A stretch of 64,000 bases of DNA, taken from positions 1,116,968 through 1,180,967 of the forward strand of contig JXTB01000013.1 of NCBI GenBank assembly GCA_002914805.1, read 5' to 3'. This stretch comes from Parasponia andersonii. Lineage: Eukaryota; Streptophyta; Magnoliopsida; Rosales; Cannabaceae. Made by a program: the position numbers and the translations under genes. The notes under the pieces were generated by a model. It had not been told where the DNA came from and ran no database searches. It saw nothing but the letters and a program-made list of their open reading frames with translations. Within the stretch, counting starts at the first letter, position 1. Each line of letters begins with the position of its first letter. Positions 13,444 to 23,689 of the stretch are shown here, piece by piece.

Positions 13444-13543
13444 GCCAAAAAAAAGGGGGGAACTTGTACCGCTTTTAGGGGATCCTAACCACTAAGGATC
13501 CTCCAAAACATGGTATAAGTTCTCCCCTCTTTTTTTAGTGTTC
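13444..13543. repeat. Imperfect 100-bp palindrome
   Basis: The left arm (GCCAAAAAAAAGGGGGGAAC...) is complementary to the right arm (...AAGTTCTCCCCTCTTTTTTT). An inner pair of GGATCCT boxes flanks a short loop. The stem is near-complete over about 45 bp. It could be a nested foldback element or part of the CACTA repeat structure. Its outer flank (AAGTGCCAA...) resembles that of the 78-bp repeat block near 13050. Confidence 0.75.
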
Positions 13544-13654
13544 AATATTTTATTACACATTTTGGTACACTAAAATGATGAACACATATTCTAAAAATTA
13601 TGTTTAACAAGCTACACACACGGCACCGAGTACCAAGAGGTGAGCACACTAAGT

Positions 13655-13728
13655 GTGCACACTTGGCACTTAATACCAAGTGCGTGCATATATGTGCACA
13701 CACAATACTTGGTGCCAAGTGTGTGCAT
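13655..13728. repeat. GTGTGCA/TTGGCAC inverted-repeat cluster
   Basis: Several copies of CACTTGG(C/T)A and its complement CCAAGTG alternate with GTGCACACAC-type strings. They form overlapping inverted repeats, the strongest pairing CACACTTGGCAC with GTGCCAAGTGTG. This is noncoding sequence within the CACTA element. Confidence 0.65.
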
Positions 13729-15627
13729 ATCTCTACAATAAAATCATCTACATTATAATACAAATTAGATATAAAACTAAAATATATAGATGACTATAAA
13801 AACTAGAAAAAAAAAATCAACCAAACAAACATAAAAGTAAGTATAATATCCAGAATGCACAACTATTAATAGATACTAGTGAATAAAAATAGAAAGTATA
13901 ACTCATACATCCAAACCGGAAACACCACATTGGACATATATCATGATCATTTTTCCTTTTTCGTGTGATACATAAACATTTTCTCAATTAAGGCTACAAT
14001 ATGCTCAACGAAGAGACACTATTGTGAAAATGGGCATATCTAAAAACTAAATGGGGCAACTTAAGATGGTAAATCGAATCAAATATATTTAGGCCTGACC
14101 TGAAATAAATTCAAACTTCAATGTACTATAATTCAAAGTTTAGGATAGCATAAAAAGACATTATTTTCAAGAACCAATATATAGTATTTGGCAAATAAAA
14201 TCCAAAGTTCCCAACATATGAGCAAAACTATACTTAGTAAAATTTATGATTACTCACCTCATTGGTTTTATTAAATAATGCATCACTGGCTTTATAAACA
14301 CTTTATAAACCCATATATTTCTGTTCAATTAATTCAAAAAACTTGGGGATGCTAGCAGTTCAATAATGTCATACATAAGAATAGATTTATAAGAAAATAT
14401 ACTATAAAGGTTATAAAATATGTTCCACTGACACTTATTTGCCAAGTTTTCTGGGCAGAAACTGCACATGTGCCGACTGTGGTGATTGCTTATTGAGTGA
14501 CAAAGGGCCCTAGAATGATCCAGAAATTACAGAAATTGTTCAGGTCAACTTCTTAATCTTATTCTTCTTCTTTATCTTCTAAAAGATTATTACTCTAGCT
14601 CTTAAAATGCAGACTATAGGACTATAGTTGACAAGATTGCTTTTAACTCATTTTTATGTTGCAGCCAATCTCAAAAACAGATGACGAAAACAACGGCGAT
14701 GATGATAACAAAAAAGCTTCAGAATTCGTCTTAACACGCAATGTGATAAACAATAATCTGAAAACTTGTCTTGTTTTATTGTTAATTTGTCACCGCTTCA
14801 CATGAACATACACACACACACACAAAATTATCATAAATCATTAAATTAAAAAAAAATATACACAAAATCAGTTTCAGAAGCACTTACCTTTCAAACCACA
14901 AGACCACTGAGAAAAGGAGACCAGGAGCCCAAAAGACCAAGCAAAACAAACTGAGACTAAGCAAAAGAGAGAGGAACTGAGAGCAAAAGAGAGAGCGTGA
15001 CGAAAGAGAGTGGGGTGGTAAGGAAGGAGTGACGGTGAGGGAAGAGTACCGGAAGAGAGAGAAAAGGGCGGCGAAAGAGAGAGAGAGAGAGGGATGGACT
15101 GTGAGTGATGAGAAAAAAAGGGACTGCGGCTGAATTGAGACTGAGGGAAAGAGGGGAGTAAGGTTTTGTTGTAAAAATTTACCGACGGATTTTACATAGC
15201 TCGTCGGTAAAAGTCTGCTTTCTTGTAGTGATTTACCGACAGGTCAATATTTTCTGTCAGTGAATGTTTTTTAAAAAATATGACAATATAAAAACGACCA
15301 TGTTTTAACTTTAAAGGAAGATTTTCACCGATGGACAATACAAAGTCGTCGGTAAATGTATTTTTATAAAATGACTTTTTTTGGGATAAAAAAATACTGG
15401 CGCCCAAAAATTAATATTCGCAGGAAAAAATCCGGGTTTTTTTCCACAAACTTTTTACCAACGAAAAGTTAATTATGCGTCGGTATATTGAACGTATAAA
15501 GGTCTCAAAAGTTGATATTTTAGGCCATCATTTGCTGATAGGATTCGGTTAAACTGTCGGTAAATATCACTTTCTCAAACGAGCTAACCTTAGTCCATTA
15601 GAAAAAGTTGATTTTCTTATAGTGATA

Positions 15628-16829
15628 GGATTTATCGTGGATATTTTAACAATAGCGAGTCTTACTAACTGAGTTAGTAACTTTGAAACTATTTCCGATA
15701 CATGAGAACTTCACACTTAGTAGTATTTTTAACCTAATGAGATGAATAACATTACACTTATTATCCAATAAGTTTTATTTGTTTCATCTGCTTAAAGATA
15801 TAATAATGGCCCTTTGCCATTACATATGTCATGCGCATAAGCGTTTTTGATAGCCAAAAAGAACACGGCATAAAAAACGCTAACCAAAAGATAGGCGCAT
15901 AGAAGGATCGATGGGACAAAAGATGTTTGCTTCAGGGATTGGGACTGAAAAAGGGGATGGGAAGCTTCTTTACTTTACAATTTATTTCATCTTTTTAGCA
16001 CAATTCCATATGACAATATCCTAGCCATATTTATGTTCAAGACCAACTGATCAATATAATATAATAACACAATGAGTCATCGTTATAATTTTATATGGAA
16101 CTTTCCCTGCTTTTTTTTTTCCCCCTTTTCTGATAAAAAATAGTTTCATTCATAAATCAAATAAGCGTATTGCAATAAATGATATGATACAGAAATCGAA
16201 TAACAAAAATCCCATAACAATAACGAAACAATTGTGTTCTACTAACCATATCAGAGAGGAAATAGATTTAAATGAAACTTCAAAAATTGTTGTAAAGTAG
16301 ATGATTACTACAAGTGATATTATACTTTTTCTTCATTTTTTGTTCAATTATGTAGTTAAATTGTTTGATATGGGAACCCTGCAGTGATATGACCCAAAAA
16401 AAAAACAATGAAAATGAAAAACTCTCAGTAATGTTCAGCAACATATTTGATTCAATTTTATCAAATTACAAATTATTTAACGAAAATGAGCTCAATATTT
16501 TTTCTTATTTGTGATGTTTTTGTTGTCTTACTGAATGCTTAAAGGATACAGCTTACCTAATAGGGTGTGCTAACTTAATTGGGATTCTAGCTCTTTGGTC
16601 CTCTAGATGCTTCTATCTTTTGAATTATTTAATAATAATCCTTGTAATCACTAATTGATTTTCTTTTTCTTTTTTTTTTTTGAGATTTCACAGAATGTAT
16701 AGATTGATTATGTTGCTTGTATTACCTAATTCTTAGGAATTACCTGGAACTAGTTTAGGAAATTAGCAGAGGGACTCTTCCCTATGTACTANAGAATAAA
16801 ATTACAATATTCATCACTATTTATATGGT
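15628..16829. other. Intergenic DNA between CACTA and gypsy elements
   Basis: No gene is recognisable. The stretch is AT-rich with a T/C homopolymer run near 16110 and one ambiguous base (n) at about 16792. It ends with ATCAC (16830-16834), the target duplication of the gypsy element, so before that insertion it continued directly into 28995. Confidence 0.6.
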
Positions 16830-16834
16830 ATCAC

Positions 16835-17170
16835 TCTGATATTCCAAATTCCAAATCAGAAGTCCTCACATAATTAAATAGTTAATAATAACATGATTGC
16901 ATAGCATTTTATTTTACGTATTAATGTATTTACGTGAGTATATCCATTTTAGTGTATGGGTTATTTTATAATCTTTATTTATGAAGTAACTTTGCAGTGA
17001 AACTCAAAAAGTGCTCATTGGTACAAGTTAATGTATTTATGTCTAGCATTTTCATAGTTATTTTGGCTATCATATTGCTAAATATACTTGAATAACTGAG
17101 TTGAATAGTAATCATTTTATAAGTATTGAAACTATTAGAGTATGTCTTTGTATCTAATGTGAGTTAATGA
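16835..17170 (+). repeat. Left LTR of the outer gypsy element, 5' part
   Basis: This part aligns with the right LTR from 27134 onward: the TGATATTCCAAATTC start, the CCTCA(C/T)ATAATTAAATA string and the ATCATTTTATAAGTATTGAA string. Similarity is lost near 17170, where the nested insertion begins. The exact breakpoint is uncertain by some tens of bases. Confidence 0.85.
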
Positions 17171-18196
17171 TATTTTTTTAGTATGACAACTAAATATTCC
17201 CATTTATATTTTGGCATGACTCCACGTTTGTTTGCTTTTAATATCTTAAACATAAGTTCATATGAGTTATTTTTTTGTAGTGTCAGTTTGATTTTTGTAA
17301 TATTATAATATCTCTAAAAAAATATTAATAAATTAAAGCCAACTTTAGTTAAGTCGGCTAATTCCCCCAGATAGACATATATGTCTATTTTTCTCCAGCA
17401 CCAACTATATTTTCTTCAAACTCCTTATCTTTACTCAATTAGAAGTCTATCCTATTTCCATAATGGTACTCCTTTCACAATTATATTAATAAACTAAGTC
17501 GTTTCTCTTTCTTGAGAATCTCAAAGGTAATTTATCTATTTACTATGAATCCCAATATTTAGTACTACCTTTTCGATATGTGTTTGATTAGTTGTTAATA
17601 CTCTTTTTAATTTTGAGAGTATGTATATTAACATGTTTATACTATTATATTATTAGCCCTTCTGCCAGTATTTGAGAAAGCTGCGACTATTCTCAATTTT
17701 TTTAGCATAGTTTTGTATACATTAGAGAGTTCTTCATGATCTTTAAAAGCTTAGATGTTGGTGTAATAAATTATTTATATCCGTATATATACGTATGTAC
17801 TTGTGTGTATATAAGGAAAAGGAAAAGAAGTCATTTATAAACTTGGGAGTTTTAACTAAATCTAGTTCATGTATTTTACTCTAGCTTTGAATCCTTTATT
17901 CCAGAATTGTTTAATTTTGTTTTACATTTCTAGCAGGCAATTATTTTGTATATTATCTAACTATTTTATTCATATGCTTATATCTTTAAAAAAAATTCTT
18001 AGTGGAGGTCCACGGATAGGCATTTAATCAGGTAGAATTATAGAAGATTAATTTAATTAATCATGTTATTCAATTAAGTATTAATTACATGTGTAAAAAC
18101 CAGTTTTTATCAAGGATAAAATGGTTTTTTGACCAAAAAAAAAATTATATGTATATATTTTTCTTCTCTCTTTTTCTCTCCCGTTGTTGTTGTTGT

Positions 18197-18226
18197 TCTT
18201 CTTCTTCTTCTTCTTCTTCTTCTTCT
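18197..18226. repeat. (TTC)n microsatellite in gypsy LTR
   Basis: Ten TTC units follow a short (TTG)n run. It creates spurious serine- or glutamate-rich open frames on both strands. Confidence 0.9.
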
Positions 18227-20529
18227 CTTTCGCTCCTTCTTTGTGCAGTTTCAACGCCAGTCACCAGTGAAGACCCAAGCCCAGACTCTGACCAGCGTAC
18301 CTCCCCCACGGCCTGATGCACTTGCGCCGCCAGCCACCTGACCATGTCACACTGACCAGCCGCAGCAAGCAGCTCGCGAAGTCGAGCCTAACTTGCGATG
18401 TTTCGCGGTAGTTTTTCGCCGTTTTGCCGCCCTTAGTCACTACCCACCGTCACCAAATCGAAGCCCAAGCTTCCTCCTACCTGGATTCACCCTCCACTTC
18501 CATCAATTTTCAGCCAAGAAGCTCCGGTGAGCGTTTAAAAGTTTTTGTGATATTTTCGACACAAAGAGTGGCATTTATGCAATTACTTTTGCTATGTTAA
18601 TCCATTGTACATGAAACTTTGAGGGATGAAAAGGTTTAAGATAGGAGAATGGGTGGTAGATTTGTGGAAATTAGATGTAAGGATTGAGAGAAAATCTGAT
18701 CTGAAATTTGTGGCATTTATCAAAATATTTCTAGAAATTGGTATTTTTGAAACTTTTCTAATTAGTTTCTAATTAAGCCCAAATTTGAGCTAGAGGCCTC
18801 GAAACTGAAATTGGACTTTTGAATTGGACTAAGTAAGGTCAAGAGACGAGTTTTGATATAAAACATCAATAGGTTTTGAGTGGGCACGAAATTCGAGACA
18901 CGAGGCTCGAGATTTGCCTCGATTTGCGTGCCACGGGCCCGGGGCCTAAATTAATCGAACTATATGGCTAACCCAACATTTTTAGGTGCTTTGAATTCAG
19001 TGCTGACCTCCATTTCGCAATGAGGCTTCATCTGGAAAGTCACCCCTCAAAGTGAGCTCACGGGATCCCGAAACGACCCTCTGAGCTATCGGGTGACCAA
19101 CTGGAGAATCTACGAGCACCGATATCTTAGTCTGGCTATCCAGGCGAGGTAGGGTTCAACTACCAAGTTTTATACTTATTTTGATTTAAAATGTGCATTA
19201 TGACCTATTTCTTGAAAATGTCGATTTTCATGGAATTCAATGGTTTGATTAGATATTTGATAAATTTATGAACTGTTGAGATATATTGGATTGTTCTGAG
19301 ATTGGTTGGTATGATTTTTCTGCAGCTTTAAAATTTTGGTTTCGGGAAAATATAGCCGTTATGCTGCTCGATTTTTTATAAATCCCAGAATAATACCAAA
19401 TGAGTATTAAAGCATGATTTCTTAAAATACTTGATGCATAGTAATTACACACTCTATGACATATTGTACCTACCATAGGATCACGTACTTGAGTTTCATT
19501 TTAGTATCATGGTATTTAGATCGCTGGCGAGTTGCTGCAGCACTAAGTGAGAGATCTAGGCCCTTGTGCAGGATTTGTTGACAAATCTTCTGGTAGTGTC
19601 AGGATGCCGGGTACCTCTGTTACAGAGGTATTATAGGACCGTGATGAGAGGATGAGAGCTCATATATATGCTTGTACTTGGTTGATTTATGATATGTACA
19701 ATGATAAACATGATTTCTTATGATTTTTGATTACTTTACGAACTTATTTTATAAATAGATCTTAGAAAGGTGCCAACCATGAAGGTTTGAAAAGTTGCAT
19801 TCATATCAAAAAGGGTAATTGAAATTCCTACTAAGCATGCGAATGCTCACCCCCTTTCTTTCCCTTCTCAGGTGATTTTCAGTACGACTTGGGCAACTCC
19901 GTTATGGAGTAATCCAAGGAGGAGTTTATCTTAAATTTGGGATTGGTAATTACTTAGATATTCACCTTGGACTTGTAATAATATTTAAAGCTCAAACTTT
20001 GAATTTAGTCTGTATTATCTATAATGCCCATTAGTAATGACGATATGATGCATATTAATATTTTATTTCTATTATTAACAGTTTATGTCTACTTGTGATC
20101 ACAAATTGTGGGAATTTAAAAATTTGAACTATTTTTATAAACTAGGTGTCGTCTTTTTATTATTTTCTAAAATAAATTATGAATTTCCACTTGTGAAATT
20201 CCTTTTGTGCCATTAGCCTAGGGTTTGGGTTGTGACAGAAGATTTTTGGTATCAAAGCCAGGTTTAATTACCTTAGATGTGACACCATTAGACAAGATTG
20301 TGACTTCTTTTTTTAAAATTAATTGCATCACTATCTCGCTAACACTTTGGCATATGAATACAGAACTATAATACCTTCAAGGAGAAGAATACCGAGGCAA
20401 GAGCCTAAAGCTGAAACACCTCCATCATAATAGCAAGCCTCTGACCCTCTAGCCGATTTATATAATGCTTTACGAGCATTATCGGGTATGAGGACATAAC
20501 GAAACCCTAAGGCTCATCAGGCTAGTTTC

Positions 20530-21930
20530 TTCAAGGGTTTCATGAAGCTCAATCCACCATCATTCGATGGGAGACCTGATCCCACCTCAGCTGAGAGATG
20601 ACTTAGAGATGTCAAGAGGACCTTCACAACTATTGGGACGCCAGCAGAGTTCCAAGTAATATTTACCACTTATAATCTGACTGATGGAGCTATTAATTGG
20701 TAGGAGACAGTCAAGTTAACCCAAGACGTGACTGACATGACTTAGGAAGCCTTTGAGGGGTTATTCAGGAATCATTATGCTAATGAGTGTCATAGAGCTG
20801 CTATGATTAGAGAGTTTGAACGGCTCAAGCAGAGTGACATGACAGTGAACGAGTATTATGTGCGGTTTATGGAGTTGGCACAATATGCTTATGCACCCGA
20901 GACAGACCCTACCCTCTAGATTGTCAAGTTTATGGAGGATTTGAGACCAGCCATCTTAGAGAAGGTTGTGACACAACCCTTCAGCAATCTGGTTGACTTA
21001 GTTGCTACAGCCCAAAAAGCTGAGGCTTTTCTTAATAATCAGTCAGTAACGAGAGATTGTTCAAGAAATGAGGGCTACGAGAGGAAAATGAATAAGAAGA
21101 GCCAAGGGCAATGGCAAGGGCAGAATTCTCAGAACAGTGGAAGTAGTAACAGTAGTGGATCTTCAGAGACAAGTCACTATGGACCTTATAGATGCTTTAA
21201 TTGTGGATAGCAAGACCACCAGAAGAAAGCTTGCCCCTACCATTAATAGGGATCTCCATTGTCTCAAGGAGGATCACAGAGTAGTCAGAGTGCCTCAGTT
21301 CCTTTCAGGGCAGTCAGACGAGACCAGTGCAATCTCATACCCAGTCTCAGGCATTCACTTCCACTCCTTATTAGCAGCTTTATGGTTCTCAGTACTAGCA
21401 TCAGTATAGACCGTAAGGTTCAGGCTACAACCAAGGCTATACTCAGAATTTCCAAACTCCACAAAGTTCTAGAAACCAAGTAGGGCATGGATATGCCAGT
21501 ACCAGTCCAGGAACTAGTAATAGTCGCCCAGGTCAAGGAAGAGGAAACAAAGGAAAAGGAAAAGCTTTTGGTCAAGTCTATGCGGTTGGAGAGGCAGATA
21601 AGACTCAGGATCACACTGACAGAGGTATTGTTGATGGTATGACTCTTATTTCTCATTCTTATGCTCATGTCTTATTTGATACTAGTGCTTTCCATTCTTT
21701 TATCTCCATGTTGTTTGCTCAAATGTTGGGATTGGAATATTCTATGTTGGACCATGTATTGACTTTGGGAACACTTATGGGTAGAGTTACCAATGTTTCT
21801 ACTATCTGTCATAGTTATCTTTTTGTGATTGATGATAGGAAGCGAATAGCAGATTTAGTTGTGTTACCTTTGCAACAATTTGATGTGATTCTCGGGATGG
21901 ATTGGCTATCCAAGTACTGAGCGACTGTTG
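20530..21930 (+). pseudogene. gag and partial protease of the nested gypsy element
   Basis: The gag part reads MKLNPPSFDGRPDPTSAE near 20540, then FERLKQSDMTVNEYYVRFMEL and the FMEDLRPAI region (retrotransposon gag capsid domain). A CCHC zinc knuckle at 21193-21234 (CFNCG, then QDHQKKAC) carries an in-frame TAG inside it. The protease domain (about 21600-21925) shows VLFDTSAFHSFIS, in which the usual DTGASHSF motif is altered (Gly to Ser), and ends with VILGMDWLSKY. Further TAG and TGA stops interrupt gag. Truncation directly after the protease leaves no polymerase. Confidence 0.88.
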
Positions 21931-22382
21931 GTATCCTAATCATATGAATATCTATTCTTTGGTATATGCACATTGTATTTGTACTCATTATTTACTAAGT
22001 TTTATACTCATATGTGTTCTTACATTGCAGATGATATTGTTGATATGTGAGTTAGGCGGAAGAGTGCCTACTTTCTGACAGTGACTCGTGTATATAAGCA
22101 TTTTGATACTGTTGTTTTTCTAACGGAGGATTTTGAACCTGTTTTTGAGTGTGTGTATATTATATATGTCTATGTGAGAGGTGTATAATGTATATATGTC
22201 TTTATACTTTACAGTACTACATGTATAATTCCAAATAGAGTTTTTTCCTTTATTTCTAGAAAGTTTAAAAAGTTTTAATTTTATCTTATTTTATCAGTTC
22301 TAAGTCAAGTAGCGTCTCCTAAACTTATTAAATGTTTGTACAAATCTCTCCTACCTATATAGTCAAATTAAGGGATGTTACA
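21931..22382 (+). repeat. Left LTR of the outer gypsy element, 3' part
   Basis: Sequence resumes at ATCCTAATCATATGAATATC and matches the right LTR from about 28528 to its end, including the TTACATTGCAGA and GTGTGAGAGGTGTA strings. It ends with GATGTTACA at 22382, right before the primer-binding site. Confidence 0.88.
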
Positions 22383-22384
22383 GT

Positions 22385-22396
22385 TAGTATCAGAGC
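22385..22396 (+). other. Primer-binding site (initiator tRNA-Met type)
   Basis: TAGTATCAGAGC differs by one base from TGGTATCAGAGC, the sequence complementary to the 3' end of plant initiator tRNA-Met. It lies two bases after the LTR end. Confidence 0.85.
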
Positions 22397-22559
22397 TTGT
22401 GTTTTAAAATGATTCAGAAGACCATTGATATGCATATGTTGGGAAAGAAAGAAAGCATCACTCTTTTATAAGTGTTGGATATACATTTTGATATCAATTA
22501 TTACTTTGCACTACATTGCATATTATTTTAATAGTTATTATTAGCTATAATTAGAACTA

Positions 22560-23670
22560 TGAATTTTGGGTGTCAGAATATCAGTATGGTGACTACTCGA
22601 GGATAAGATAATATCGATAAGAGTGTATCTTCTTTATAGGTGGTAATCAAGTGGAATAGTATGCTTCTTTGATATAGAATATATTGGAGTAGCATAGGAG
22701 ATAAGAAAATCAACCTAACCCTCTACTATAGTCACCTCAGTAGAGATAAAATACTAGTGATAGTGCTTGGGAGAGACTGAGGAAACTGCAGCCTCTAACA
22801 TTTGATGCCGAGGTTAATCCAATTTAGGAAGAGTAATGGATTAGGCCTACTAGGCATATACTGGCTTACGCAAAAGTTCATGATGCAGATAAGATTTCGT
22901 ATGCTAGTTTCATACCGAGACATCATGATGAGTACTGGTGGGATACTATAAGTACTATTCATAATGTTACTACTATAGCCTATGAGGGGTTTAGAGAATT
23001 ACTCAATGGAAAATGCTCTATCGATGCTATGAGAGCCAACATAGGGTTAAGTTTGCCAATCTAAAGCAGGAATAGATATTTGCTGTGGAATACTTTTGTA
23101 AGTATGATGAACTATCACATTATGTACCTCACGTGGTTATCACTAATGAGCTAAAGGTATATCAGTTTATGCAAGGCCTAAAGGAGACTATTGTAAGAGA
23201 TTTGAAATCAGGTAGAGTTCGAAGCGTACCATTTTCTCAGACTGCAGATAAGGCACTCGATACTGAGTAGGTAGAGAAAGATGTCTTGGATGAGAAAAGG
23301 ATAAAGAGAGAAAAACAAGCTGAAGAAATGTAAAGAAGTTTTAGACCTAGTTTTTAAGGAAGCAGAGAAGGATAGACTCAACTAAGAAGTAAAGGAAGAC
23401 ATGCTCAGGTCTAACATTCTCAGGATATGACAAAAAATGAAGTTCCAGCATAGTAACCCCGATTTGAATAGGGTAAGTGTCCCAGGATTGACTGAAAGAT
23501 CACTGCTACTAGTTTATAGTAGTGTAAAATCTCTGGCAAGAATCATATCAGAGAGTGTCATAGAGCTACAAGGTTATGTTTCAAGTATGGTAAAAGTGGT
23601 TATTTTATTAGAGATTGCCCTGAAGTGGCAAGTGATCAGAAGAAACCTAGTAGTAGGTTATATACCATGA
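22560..23670 (+). pseudogene. gag of the outer gypsy element
   Basis: Fragments of a retrotransposon gag capsid domain are readable across frames: WERLRKLQPLTFDAEVNP (about 22770), FIPRHHDEYWWDT (22910) and YHVV-type helices in the 23085-23270 frame. A decayed zinc knuckle is visible near 23570-23630 (CFKYGKSGYFIRDCP), where the second Cys and the His are both replaced by Tyr, so RNA binding would be lost. Several stops and at least two frameshifts are present. Confidence 0.85.
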
Positions 23671-23689
23671 TTGAGACAGACACTAGACT

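Larger units (their letters stand above)
6737..15624 (-). mobile_element. CACTA (En/Spm) DNA transposon, 8.9 kb
   Basis: The left end reads AACTACAAGAAA (a C-to-A change from the usual CACTACAAGAAA) and the right end reads TTTTCTTATAGTG, its inverted counterpart. The trinucleotide ATA flanks both ends (6734-6736 and 15625-15627), the 3-bp duplication expected for CACTA. Subterminal copies of a TCGGTAAA/TCGGCAAA motif crowd both ends: on the left near 6784, 6889, 7075, 7138 and 7191, and on the right near 15183, 15210, 15350 and 15556. These are the usual transposase-binding repeats. Inside, on the minus strand, lie a decayed transposase gene and a TNP1-like gene. Many stops and frame breaks make it non-autonomous today. 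The 3' noncoding half holds a 78-bp repeat block and inverted repeats. Confidence 0.9.
17171..21930 (+). mobile_element. Second gypsy element (LTR, gag, partial protease) nested in the left LTR
   Basis: An LTR end (GGTTTGGGTTGTGACA, ending at 20237) is followed by a primer-binding site TGGTATCAAAGC (20247-20258), then gag and protease. The coding region stops at the protease IILGMDWLSKY-type motif near 21928, and the outer LTR resumes immediately. Reverse transcriptase, integrase and the 3' LTR are missing. About 1 kb of the outer LTR, present at 27490-28525 in the right copy, is also missing at the junction, so one deletion probably removed both. LTR sequence (for example around 18780-19100) is related to the minus-strand LTR at 30728-33213. 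I could not place the LTR start; it may be anywhere between 17171 and about 18000. Confidence 0.8.

Noticed and set aside
18089..18345. Overlapping Ser-, Leu- and Glu-rich ORFs on both strands
   Set aside because: They are translations of a (TTC)n microsatellite inside a gypsy LTR.
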